The translations under genes and the position numbers were made by a program. The notes below the pieces were generated by a model. That model did no database searches. It saw only the letters and a program-made list of their open reading frames with translations, and was not told the DNA's origin. Positions 9,048-16,842 of a DNA stretch of 49,114 bases are shown piece after piece (positions within the stretch are counted from its first letter, which is position 1; each line of letters opens with the position of its first letter). Location: NCBI GenBank assembly GCA_017883415.1, contig JADGNR010000002.1:1-49114 (forward strand), given 5' to 3'. The stretch is from Bryobacteraceae bacterium (lineage in GTDB: Bacteria; Acidobacteriota; Terriglobia; Bryobacterales; Bryobacteraceae).

Positions 9048-10274
9048 ATGAGTGGCCAGAATGCGGGACGCCGCGAGTTTCTGCGCGCGGCGGGCGGATT
9101 GGGAGCATTTACGATTCTGAATTCCCGCCTGGTGCGCGGGAGCGCCGCCAACTCGGCGGTGCGCGTCGGGCTGCTCGGTTGCGGCCGGCGCGGCGGCACG
9201 GATGCCGCCAACATCCTGCAGCATACGGATGCGCGCCTGGTGGCGCTGGCGGACCTGTTCCAGGGCCAGGTGGACCAGGCCAAACAGCGTTTCGACAAGG
9301 TGTCCGAATCCAAAGGCTACGCCAAAGTGGGGCAGACTTTCGTGGGGCCGCAGGCGTGCCGCGAGCTCATGGAATCGAAGGAGGTGGATGCGGTGGTCAT
9401 CGCCACGCCGGCGTACTTCCATCCCGAGCACCTGGAAGCGGCGGTGGCGGCACGGAAGCATGTCTACCTCGAGAAACCGGTGGCGGTGGATGTGGCCGGG
9501 GCGAAGCGAGTCTACGAGTCCGGAAAGAAAGCGGACGGCAAGATCGATATCGAAGTCGGCCTGCAGGTCCGCTCGGCGCCGCCGTTCCAGGAACTGGTAC
9601 GGCGCATCCACGAAGGCGATCTGGGAGAAATCGCGGCGGCCGAAGCGCACTACTACTCGCCCGCGCCGGAGCACCGCGAATGGCCCGGCGCCTCCGGCCA
9701 AACCTTGCGGCTGCGCAACTGGATCGAGGACCGCGTGCTTTCGGGCGACATCATCGTGGAGCAGAATATCCATGTGCTGGACATCTGCAACTGGGTGTTG
9801 AAGGGGCACCCGGTGAAGGCCGTCGGCAGGGGCGGAACCAACGGCCGCGGCGGGCCGGGCGACGACTGCTACTCGCACTTCGATGTCGTGTTTGTCTATG
9901 CCGGCGACGTTCACCTGAGCTTTAATTCGACGCAATTCGGCCAAGGACCGTTCGAGGCAAGCGAACGTTTTTTCGGCACGCGCGGCGCTTCGCAATCGCC
10001 TTATAACGGGCCGCTAGGGATTGTGGGCGAGAAGGCATGGACCTGGGAGGGCACCGACAATCTCGCCCAGGCGGATGCCGAGAAGACGAAGACTTTCATC
10101 GACTGCCTGACGACCGGGGCGTATAACAACCAGGCGGCGAGCGGCGCGGAAGCTTCGCTGACGGCGATCCTGGGACGGCAGGCGGCTTACAGCGGCCGCG
10201 AAGTCACTTGGGAGGAGATGCTGCGCGGGAACGAGCATTGGGATGCGGGGATAGACGTAAGCAAAGTGGGGTAG
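9048..10274 (+). CDS. Gfo/Idh/MocA family oxidoreductase, Tat signal
   Basis: 408 residues. A Tat signal (GRREFLRAAGGLGAFTIL) precedes a Rossmann fold (VRVGLLGCGRRGGTDAANIL). The family hallmark EKPVAVD is present and a C-terminal substrate domain follows. Members reduce or oxidise sugars or cyclitols with NAD(P); exported homologues are frequent in Acidobacteriota and Planctomycetota, with mostly unknown substrates. GGAGGAG lies at 9028-9034, a rather long distance from the ATG. The stop codon TAG (10272-10274) lies inside the left arm of the 77-bp hairpin element. Confidence 0.87.
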   Translation: MSGQNAGRREFLRAAGGLGAFTILNSRLVRGSAANSAVRVGLLGCGRRGGTDAANILQHTDARLVALADLFQGQVDQAKQRFDKVSESKGYAKVGQTFVGPQACRELMESKEVDAVVIATPAYFHPEHLEAAVAARKHVYLEKPVAVDVAGAKRVYESGKKADGKIDIEVGLQVRSAPPFQELVRRIHEGDLGEIAAAEAHYYSPAPEHREWPGASGQTLRLRNWIEDRVLSGDIIVEQNIHVLDICNWVLKGHPVKAVGRGGTNGRGGPGDDCYSHFDVVFVYAGDVHLSFNSTQFGQGPFEASERFFGTRGASQSPYNGPLGIVGEKAWTWEGTDNLAQADAEKTKTFIDCLTTGAYNNQAASGAEASLTAILGRQAAYSGREVTWEEMLRGNEHWDAGIDVSKVG

Positions 10275-10342
10275 GCCTCTCGGCCTGTCCGGTGCGCGGA
10301 GCGCGCCTTCGGCGCGTGGGCAGGCCGGGAGGCCTACCCTAC
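10266..10342. repeat. 77-bp hairpin element, full copy 2
   Basis: Same length and layout as 2036-2112: arms GTGGGGTAGGCCTCTCGG and CCGGGAGGCCTACCCTAC around a centre containing GCGCGCCTTCGGCGCG. It fills the gap between two convergent genes and supplies the TAG stop of the plus-strand gene and bases next to the stop of the minus-strand gene. Confidence 0.85.
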
Positions 10343-10349
10343 TTTTTTT
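10266..10349 (+). terminator. Terminator-like hairpin plus T-run for the Gfo/Idh/MocA gene
   Basis: The hairpin formed by the 77-bp element is followed at 10343-10349 by seven T residues on the plus strand, the form of an intrinsic terminator. The T-run doubles as the Lys-Lys codons at the end of the convergent aminopeptidase gene. Confidence 0.5.
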
Positions 10350-12858
10350 CCAACCGGTCGAGGCGCGCTTTCAGCTCCTTGTTCTCCTTCTCCAGCTCGG
10401 CGATGCGGTCGCGCAAGGGGGAGAGGTTGTCGGCGCTGGAATTCGCGGCCGGAGTAACGGGCGCGCGCAACGCTTCGGCGGCATTGTGCGCCGCCCGGGC
10501 GATATTGGGTTGTCCCTCGGCGGCAGCCAGCCGTTCGAGCGCCGGGATGGCCGACGTTTCCTTGCGGCGCTCGAAGGCGAAGATCGCCGTGTGGCGGTCG
10601 CCGCCCGCGGGATCGTCCAGCGCTTCGAGGAGGCGATCGGTCACCTCCTGCTTCCCTTTGCCCAGCACGGCGAAGGCGTCCAGGGTCCGCGTGCGCACCC
10701 GATCGTCGCTGTCTTTGGACAAGGCGAGCAGCCGGGGCACCGCGGAATCGTCGCCGATCAATTGCAGGGCGCTCACCGCGGTGGCGCGCATTCCCTGGCC
10801 GGGAGAATCCATATCCAGGAACGGCGTCACCAGCTCGACCGCCTTGTCCGGCTTCAGGCGCGCCGCGGCGGTCAGTGCCGCGTAGCGCACGGCGAAGCTC
10901 GAATCGGTGCGCGCGAGCTCGAACAGGCGGTCGATGGTGGCGCTGTTCTTGGGCAATGTGCCGAGCGCGCTGGCCGCCGCCGAGCGCACGTCCTGGTGTT
11001 TGTCGAGCAGCATTTTGAGCAGGACCGGCCGCGTCTCCTCAGTCTTGATACGCCCGAGCGACTGGGCCGCATCGACGCGAATGCCGTAGAACGGGTCGGC
11101 CGTGCCGGCGCGATCGAGCGCAGCAACGACCTCCGCGCCGCTGAAGGAACCGAGCGCGAAGGCGGCTTCCGAGCGATTCAAGGCGCGCGAAGCGTGCTCG
11201 ATCTGCCAGACCCACTCCGCGGCGGGCTTCTTGAAATTGATGGACTTCAAAATGATGTCGCGCGGATCGAAAAGCACCGTGCGCGGGCGCTCGGCGAGGC
11301 CGAAGAAGAAGTCCTCGGATTCCTTGGCTACGCGGAAGCGGAAAGTCTGCGGCGCGTTGTCGCCGAGCACTTCGATCTCAAGCGGCAGGCGGAAGGGCGC
11401 CGGCTTGCCGTCCACCTTCTGGTTCTGCTTCACGGAGAGATGCAGCAGGCGCGTATCGGCATCGTACTCCCAGGAAACTTCGAATTCGGGGTTGCCGGGC
11501 TTATAGACGTATTGATCGAAGAGCCACTCGAGGTCCTGGCCGGTGGCCTCGTTGATGGCTTCCACGAAGTCGCTCGTGGTGGCCACCTGGTAGCTGAACT
11601 TCCTGGTGTAATGCTGGATGGCTTTCCAGAAGCGGGCGTCGCCCAGCTGACCGCGGACCATGTGCAGGGTCCAGCCGCCCTTATTGTAGATGAACGAGTA
11701 GGCGGAGTTGGCCTCCTGGCCATCCTGCGGGACCACGGCGACGGCCAGGCGCGAGGCGGCAATGCCGCGGCCGGCGCGCAATTCGTTCCAGTCGAAGCGG
11801 TCGCGCCCTTCGGCGTGTTCCTCCCACAGCGCTTGAAAGTAGGTGGCGAAGCCTTCGTTCAGCCAGGTGTGCCGCCAGTCGGCGCAGGTGACCAGATCGC
11901 CGAACCACTGGTGCGCCATCTCGTGCGCGACCAGGCTGTCGACGCCGATGCGGCGGTCCTCGAATTCCCGCGCATCCATGATGGCGCTGGCGCCGAGCGT
12001 GGTGTTGCTGGTGTTCTCCATGCCGCCGCCGAACGTGTCCACCGCGGCCTGCGCATACTTCGCCCAGGGATAGGGGACGATGTTGGCGGAGTAGAAATCG
12101 AGCATCTGGGTAGTGCGGCCGAAGGTGCGCGCAATGCCGTCGCTCTGGCCGCGCGGAACGTAGTAGACCACCGGGACCTTCCAGTTCTCCTCGCGCTTGT
12201 CGAACTCGCCCGCCACCAGCGAGACCAGGTATGTGGACATGGGCTTGTCCTGGAGCCAGTGGAAGGTGGTGGTGCCGGCGCGCTTGTCCGCGGCGCTCGC
12301 GACCAGCTTGCCGTTGGAGAGCGCCTCCCATCCGGCGGGCACGGTGACCAGCATTTCGGTGGTGGTCTTGTCGTTGGGAAAATCGTAGTTCGGAAACCAG
12401 TAGCGGTTATTTCCGCCGGCGGTATCGCCATCGGCCCAGATCTGGCTGGGACGGTGGGGATGGTACTTATCGGGGAGGACGAAGAAGAGCCCGCGCCGGG
12501 GCTGGGCGTTATAGCGAACGGCGAAATCGACCGGCGCGCCGCTGGGGTACTGGCGATCAAGCGTGATGTAGAGCCGGTCTTCGGTGGTGTGAAACGCGAG
12601 CGGGCGGCCGGCCACGGTGACGCTTTCGATATTGAGCCCGGCCGAATCGAGCACCGCCTCGCGCAGATCGCCGGCCAGGGGCGACATGCGCAGCGTGGCC
12701 GTGCCAAGGAGTTTGCGCGCCGGAAGATCGAAGGCCAGCTCCAGCTTGAGGTGCTGGAGGTCGAAATCGTGGCTGCGTGCGTAGGACGGCTTCTCGTTGT
12801 AGGGGTTTTGGGCGAGAGCCGGGAGCGCCAGCAGGGCCAGCAGGAATGCGGGTTTCAT
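10339..12858 (-). CDS. M1 family aminopeptidase with C-terminal HEAT repeats and coiled coil
   Basis: 839 residues, exported (MKPAFLLALLALPALA). The gluzincin domain has the exopeptidase motif GGGMEN (near residue 276), the zinc motif HEMAHQ (near 308) and the third ligand Glu in WLNEGFATYF (near 332). It should remove N-terminal residues from peptides in the periplasm. After the catalytic part, residues of about 545-790 form HEAT-like helical repeats (e.g. DVRSAAASALGTL, RVRTRTLDAFAVLG), and the last 30 residues are a Leu-zipper-like coiled coil (RIAELEKENKELKARLDRLE). The HEAT and coiled-coil tail suggests binding of a partner or oligomerisation. The gene is convergent with the Gfo gene. 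Confidence 0.9.
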   Translation of the reverse strand: MKPAFLLALLALPALAQNPYNEKPSYARSHDFDLQHLKLELAFDLPARKLLGTATLRMSPLAGDLREAVLDSAGLNIESVTVAGRPLAFHTTEDRLYITLDRQYPSGAPVDFAVRYNAQPRRGLFFVLPDKYHPHRPSQIWADGDTAGGNNRYWFPNYDFPNDKTTTEMLVTVPAGWEALSNGKLVASAADKRAGTTTFHWLQDKPMSTYLVSLVAGEFDKREENWKVPVVYYVPRGQSDGIARTFGRTTQMLDFYSANIVPYPWAKYAQAAVDTFGGGMENTSNTTLGASAIMDAREFEDRRIGVDSLVAHEMAHQWFGDLVTCADWRHTWLNEGFATYFQALWEEHAEGRDRFDWNELRAGRGIAASRLAVAVVPQDGQEANSAYSFIYNKGGWTLHMVRGQLGDARFWKAIQHYTRKFSYQVATTSDFVEAINEATGQDLEWLFDQYVYKPGNPEFEVSWEYDADTRLLHLSVKQNQKVDGKPAPFRLPLEIEVLGDNAPQTFRFRVAKESEDFFFGLAERPRTVLFDPRDIILKSINFKKPAAEWVWQIEHASRALNRSEAAFALGSFSGAEVVAALDRAGTADPFYGIRVDAAQSLGRIKTEETRPVLLKMLLDKHQDVRSAAASALGTLPKNSATIDRLFELARTDSSFAVRYAALTAAARLKPDKAVELVTPFLDMDSPGQGMRATAVSALQLIGDDSAVPRLLALSKDSDDRVRTRTLDAFAVLGKGKQEVTDRLLEALDDPAGGDRHTAIFAFERRKETSAIPALERLAAAEGQPNIARAAHNAAEALRAPVTPAANSSADNLSPLRDRIAELEKENKELKARLDRLEKK

Positions 12859-12882
12859 GGGGGTTTCGGCTCAATTGTAGCA

Positions 12883-12910
12883 GTGGGGTAGGCCTCCCGG
12901 CCTGCCCCCC
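12883..12910. repeat. Half copy of the hairpin element (left-arm type)
   Basis: GTGGGGTAGGCCTCCCGG followed by CCTGCCCCCC equals the left arm of the 77-bp element. Together with the right-arm-type copy at 12999-13024 it brackets an 88-bp unrelated insert. Confidence 0.75.
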
Positions 12911-12914
12911 AAGT

Positions 12915-12971
12915 ATGGCTACGATCCTGCTACCACCCGACTTCAAAGAGTTCTTGAGGTTGCCGAACTAA
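12915..12971 (+). pseudogene. N-terminal remnant resembling a nucleotidyltransferase gene
   Basis: ATG-to-stop frame of 18 codons, MATILLPPDFKEFLRLPN. It resembles the conserved first residues of DUF6036/AbiEii-like nucleotidyltransferases (LPPDFKEFLRLLN, then EYLLIGGYAV). Everything after the first 16 residues is missing. It sits exactly between the two half hairpin elements. The short length makes the assignment tentative. Confidence 0.4.
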
Positions 12972-12998
12972 AGCCCCCGATGGCCGCACGAAAGAAAC

Positions 12999-13024
12999 GG
13001 GGCAGGCCAGGAGGCCTACCCCAC
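12999..13024. repeat. Half copy of the hairpin element (right-arm type)
   Basis: GGGGCAGGCCAGGAGGCCTA followed by CCCCAC is the right arm of the 77-bp element. On the minus strand it supplies the TAG stop codon of the GHL10-like gene. Confidence 0.75.
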
Positions 13025-14332
13025 TAAAACGGCTTCCAACTGCGGCCAGAGGTTCTGGCGCGAGAGCGTGCCGGCGGAGAAGATGACGATGCCGTCGGGT
13101 TTGGCGGCGCGGGCGGCTTCGATGGCACGGGTCAGTTTTTCGGGCGGGTACGTGTGCGAAGCGGCCTCCTCTTTATACAGGTCCGAAGTGAAGATGCCGG
13201 AGTAGAGCGGCTTCTCGTGGCGCGTCCACTCCATCTGGCGGGCAGTGATCTCGGTGAGGTGCGCGAGATAGGTATCGAAATCGCCGAGGAAGTGGCTGCG
13301 GTAGTTCATGGGCATGAAGGCATCGATCCACGGGGTCCAGTCGCTCCACTTCTGCCCGAGATAGCGCCCGCTCTGAATCGGGTTCTTGAAAACGGCGGCG
13401 GTCATCTGGATTTTAGGATTGATCCGCCGGGCGCGTTCGCATGCCTCGCGCACGAAGCGGGCGATCTGGTCCACACGGTACTCGTAGAAGAAGTAGCGCA
13501 TGTCGGGCGGGCCGCCGGCGAGTGTGCGCCCGTTGAGGAAGAAATCGGCCTTTTCGCGGCGGTCGAACTGCTCCCAGCCGGGGGGCAGCATATCGGGCGT
13601 GGCTTCCCAATTCGCTTCCAGGCGCGGGCGCACGATCTCGACGCGCTGGCGCTCCCGCGGTCCGGTCTCCCAACGCAACAAGGCGTGGCGCGGGAGTTGC
13701 TTCAGGCAGTAATCGCAAAAGCAGTAGGTGTCGGGGGCGACATCGCCCGCATAGCGGACATAATCGTGGTGGATGCCATCGACGGGGTAGCGGGAGACCA
13801 GCTCCTCGATGAGCGGCAGCAGCCATTGATCGGTGTAGCCGGGGCGCTGCGCGGGGCACATCCAGACGGCGTGGTAGGCGCGGTCGAGCAGCGTCTCGGA
13901 GTTGGTGCGCTTGCCTTCGGCGCTCACCTGCGCCCACTCGGGATGCTCGCGGAAGGCGGCGCCGTTTTCGCCTTCGGAGAAATCGATCAGCCAGATATGG
14001 ACTTCGATGCCCTGGCCGTGGGCCTCGCGCACCAGGTTCTCGACCAGGTCGAAGTCTTTGTACCGCGGGGCGATAAGTTGGGGGAAGCGCTGGCTGTGCC
14101 AGCAGACGTTGCCGTTGCCCTCCTTGGCGCACATCACCAGCTTGTGAATGTTGGCCCGTTTGAGCTGGGCGACGAACGCGCGGACGGATTCGACCGAGGC
14201 GCCTGCGTCGGACGCGCCGGCCCACACGGCGTGGACTTCCGGAGGCTGGGCGCCCCGCTGCTGCGCTTTCACTTGCGCCAGGCCGAGCGCGCCGGTGAGC
14301 GCGGCGGCGGCTTGGCGCCGGGTGATATTCAC
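13016..14332 (-). CDS. GHL10-like (DUF187/YngK-type) glycosyl hydrolase-like protein
   Basis: 438 residues with a Tat-like signal (TRRQAAAALTGALGLAQ). A (beta/alpha)8-type sequence follows, with VHAVWAGASDAGAS, a region IEVHIWLIDFSEGENG and the segment YPVDGIHHDYVRYAG, in which the acidic and His residues resemble the family active site. The substrate is unknown but presumably a polysaccharide. Start is GTG (14332), overlapping the TGA stop of the upstream DUF2961 gene as GTGA, so the two are translationally coupled. The stop codon is inside a hairpin-element half copy. Confidence 0.8.
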   Translation of the reverse strand: MNITRRQAAAALTGALGLAQVKAQQRGAQPPEVHAVWAGASDAGASVESVRAFVAQLKRANIHKLVMCAKEGNGNVCWHSQRFPQLIAPRYKDFDLVENLVREAHGQGIEVHIWLIDFSEGENGAAFREHPEWAQVSAEGKRTNSETLLDRAYHAVWMCPAQRPGYTDQWLLPLIEELVSRYPVDGIHHDYVRYAGDVAPDTYCFCDYCLKQLPRHALLRWETGPRERQRVEIVRPRLEANWEATPDMLPPGWEQFDRREKADFFLNGRTLAGGPPDMRYFFYEYRVDQIARFVREACERARRINPKIQMTAAVFKNPIQSGRYLGQKWSDWTPWIDAFMPMNYRSHFLGDFDTYLAHLTEITARQMEWTRHEKPLYSGIFTSDLYKEEAASHTYPPEKLTRAIEAARAAKPDGIVIFSAGTLSRQNLWPQLEAVLVG

Positions 14333-15480
14333 GCGGTCCTCACTTGCGGGATGCGCGCCGCAAGCGGCGGCAGCGCGGGGAAATCGGTGTAGGGGGCGGC
14401 CTGGTACCAGTAACCCACGGAGAAGAAATTATCGCCGCGGTCGTTGCCGTGGCCGTGCTCCATGGTGTGCTTGAGATAGCGCTCGAAGGTCACGGGGTTG
14501 TCGCCGTGCCAGCGGTAGCAGCAGTAGCGGCCGCCGGTGCGCTCCGCGTTGGCGATGAGCGGGGCGCCGTACATGGAGTGGGCGAAGGGCTCGGCGCCGT
14601 CGCGCCCCCCGAAATCCCAACTCCCGAGGAAATAATCTTCCGAGCCGGTGCCGGTGATGGCCGGCTTCGCTTCGTCGTCGACGAAGATCATCTCGTCGCC
14701 TTCGCCCCACCAACCGTTGCTGTTCTGGAGCACGCCGAGCGTCACCCCCATCAGGTGGCCGCGGCCGCGCGCTTCCATATAGACGTAATTCCGCCGGCCG
14801 TCGGGGTTGAGCTGGGCGGCATCGCCCGTCACCGGCACGCAGGGCGCACTCTGCCGGTACTGCGCGTGGAAGTACAGGGCGTCGTCGGGCAGCTTGGGCA
14901 AAGTCAAGTAATCGATATTGGAGTAGAAGGCGCCCACTTCCTGGCGGCCTTCATTAGTAACAGTGAAGCGCGCCGACTTACGATACGGCATGGCGAAATA
15001 GCAGTTGAGCGACTTACCGGGCGAGCAGGCCAGATACTCGGACTGGTAGATCTGGTAGGAGTTCAGGTTGAGGCCGAAGAAGTCGCCGATCGGCGCTTCG
15101 ACGCTGGGCTTGCCATTTCCGTCCCAGTAGCCGCGCAGCACGAGTTCTTTCAGGTGATCTCCGCTACGCGCGGCGATGGTGAACCAGATGTGGCTGATCA
15201 GGCCGGGCCCGTCGGCTTCGAACACCACCTGCGTGGCCCCGGCCGCAATGTTCCAGTAATCGCGATTGCCGCCGGTACGGTCAAAGCTGGATTGCTTCCG
15301 CGATTGGGTGTTGCGCGCGCGGGTGTATGCGGGCAGGAACGAAAGGTTGGGCTCGCCGCTATCGCGAGCCTGCGGCAGCGCGGCCTGGGGGGCGGCGGCA
15401 GCTACACCGCCCGCGGTGAGGAGGCGGCGAAGAAAGCCACGGCGCCCTGGAGAAGGAGTGGTGGGGATCGAGTCAGTCAT
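14329..15480 (-). CDS. DUF2961 / GH172 family protein, Tat-exported
   Basis: 383 residues. The N-terminal GRRGFLRRLLTAGG is a Tat motif. The family signature is clear: DGPGLISHIWFTIAARSG, LVLRGYWDGNGKPSVEAPIG and ITGTGSEDYFLGSWDFGG. Characterised GH172 enzymes act on D-fructofuranosyl or D-arabinofuranosyl linkages using conserved glutamates in this fold. Here the activity is inferred by family only. It is the middle gene of a three-gene operon with an SGNH hydrolase (9 bases upstream) and a GHL10-like protein (overlapping). Confidence 0.88.
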   Translation of the reverse strand: MTDSIPTTPSPGRRGFLRRLLTAGGVAAAAPQAALPQARDSGEPNLSFLPAYTRARNTQSRKQSSFDRTGGNRDYWNIAAGATQVVFEADGPGLISHIWFTIAARSGDHLKELVLRGYWDGNGKPSVEAPIGDFFGLNLNSYQIYQSEYLACSPGKSLNCYFAMPYRKSARFTVTNEGRQEVGAFYSNIDYLTLPKLPDDALYFHAQYRQSAPCVPVTGDAAQLNPDGRRNYVYMEARGRGHLMGVTLGVLQNSNGWWGEGDEMIFVDDEAKPAITGTGSEDYFLGSWDFGGRDGAEPFAHSMYGAPLIANAERTGGRYCCYRWHGDNPVTFERYLKHTMEHGHGNDRGDNFFSVGYWYQAAPYTDFPALPPLAARIPQVRTA

Positions 15481-15489
15481 CCGGTCACC

Positions 15490-16245
15490 TTATCGGGCCA
15501 GCGCCGCGGCGATGGCTTTCGCCGCCAGCGGCGCCATGATGTCGTATCCGGCCGCGTTGGGATGCAGGCCGTCATCGGTAAGTTCGGCGCGGAACATACC
15601 CTTGTCGTCCACCATGGCGGAGAAGTAATCGATATACTCAAGCTGATTCGTTGCGGCGTAATCTCTGAGCCATCGATTCAGGGCGAGGATTTTCTCGGGC
15701 GGCCTGGTCTGGGTTTGCGGCGGCTGGTTGGGGCGGGGATGATAGTCCGAAACCGGCAGCAGCGCAGACAGGATTACCTTGATGCGATTGGCGCGGGCGA
15801 GATCGGCCATGGACATCAGGGCGTTCTCCGAGGCTTCCAGGGACAGCGGGCCGATATTGCCGCCGATATCGTTGGTCCCGGCGAGAATCACCACGGCCCT
15901 GGGCCGCAAGGCGATGACATCGGGGTAGAAGCGGACCAGCATCTGCGGCGTGACTTGCCCGCTGATGCCGCGGTTGATGTACGGTTTGCCGGGAAAGAAC
16001 GGGCTGCCGCGGCGTCCCCAGAAATCGGTGATGGAATCGCCCATGAAGACCACGCGTTCCTCGCCGGCGGCGGGCGGCGGAGTCTCCCGATTGTCGGCGG
16101 CATAACGGCGGGTGTCGCCGAAATCGTTAATGGTGTGGCTGATGCCGTCGAGGGCGGTGCGAAGCCGGGCGACCACGGCCGGCTCCGGCGGGGGTTGCTG
16201 GGCCCATGCGGCGGCTGCTACCAGGAACGCAAGCGTAATGCGCAT
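15490..16245 (-). CDS. SGNH/GDSL-family esterase, exported
   Basis: 251 residues with signal peptide MRITLAFLVAAAAWAQ. The four SGNH blocks are present: FMGDSITDFW (Ser, block I), INRGISGQVTPQ (Gly, block II), LAGTNDIGGN (Asn, block III) and DDGLHPNAAGY (Asp and His, block V). Likely a carbohydrate esterase removing acetyl or acyl groups from glycans, consistent with the GH172 and GHL10 genes downstream. The start at 16245 places the signal peptide at the N-terminus; longer in-frame extensions upstream lie in repeat sequence. Confidence 0.9.
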   Translation of the reverse strand: MRITLAFLVAAAAWAQQPPPEPAVVARLRTALDGISHTINDFGDTRRYAADNRETPPPAAGEERVVFMGDSITDFWGRRGSPFFPGKPYINRGISGQVTPQMLVRFYPDVIALRPRAVVILAGTNDIGGNIGPLSLEASENALMSMADLARANRIKVILSALLPVSDYHPRPNQPPQTQTRPPEKILALNRWLRDYAATNQLEYIDYFSAMVDDKGMFRAELTDDGLHPNAAGYDIMAPLAAKAIAAALAR

Positions 16246-16332
16246 GGTAGCTATTGTATGGCAGGGGCCAGGCAATCCGGGCTGCCGCCGGCGGCCGCCC
16301 GGGGGGCGAGGGATCTCGCATAGCTCGAAAGA

Positions 16333-16374
16333 GCCGCCTGAAAGGCGGGCTGCGGGCAGGATTGCCCGCCCCAC
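16333..16374. repeat. Double-hairpin repeat containing the second type B copy
   Basis: GCCGCCTGAAAGGCGGGC forms one hairpin and is followed by CGGGCAGGATTGCCCGCC (16353-16370) and CCAC. The latter part matches 6589-6610. It sits between the SGNH gene start and the stop of the small exported protein gene. Confidence 0.6.
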
Positions 16375-16382
16375 GGTCGGAT

Positions 16383-16715
16383 CTACCTGGTGAATTCGAG
16401 TTTGGTGGTGGAGCCGCCCAGCTGGATATCGGTGATCACCGAGGTGTCGCCTTCTTTGGTGCTGTCGATCCTGGTTTCGTCGAACTTCTTGTCGGCGTTC
16501 TCGACCTTCACATCGACCGTGAAGGACTTGTCCGAGTCGACCTGGATGAAGGTCGCTTTGGAGCCGGCCAGCTTCAACGTATACTCGCCCGCTTTCAGTA
16601 GCACGTTGCCGGCTTTGGTGGGCGTGGAAAGAACGATTTCATAAGTCTTGGCGCTTGCGGTGGAAAGAGCAAAAACAGCCAGTACACCCGCCATAAAGAG
16701 CGATTTGCGTGTCAT
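16383..16715 (-). CDS. Small exported protein of unknown function
   Basis: 110 residues: signal peptide MTRKSLFMAGVLAVFALSTASA, then an all-beta, Lys/Thr-rich mature part with regular alternation (GNVLLKAGEYTLKLAGSKAT, VDVKVENADKKFDETRI, VITDIQLGGSTTKLEFTR). It looks like a small periplasmic beta-sandwich. AAGGAG lies 13 bases before the ATG. I do not recognise the family. Small exported proteins of this style occur in Acidobacteriota, sometimes in multiple copies. Confidence 0.75.
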   Translation of the reverse strand: MTRKSLFMAGVLAVFALSTASAKTYEIVLSTPTKAGNVLLKAGEYTLKLAGSKATFIQVDSDKSFTVDVKVENADKKFDETRIDSTKEGDTSVITDIQLGGSTTKLEFTR

Positions 16716-16842
16716 ATTACCTTGGTTCTCCTTGAATTGTGTCGCATCTAGAAAGGCGATCCCAGGGCCCGCCAGGTTACGTGCGGGAGTGGGCGGCTTC
16801 GATCCACCCTAAACGGTCTCGCAGTAGGTTATGCTGTTTTCC

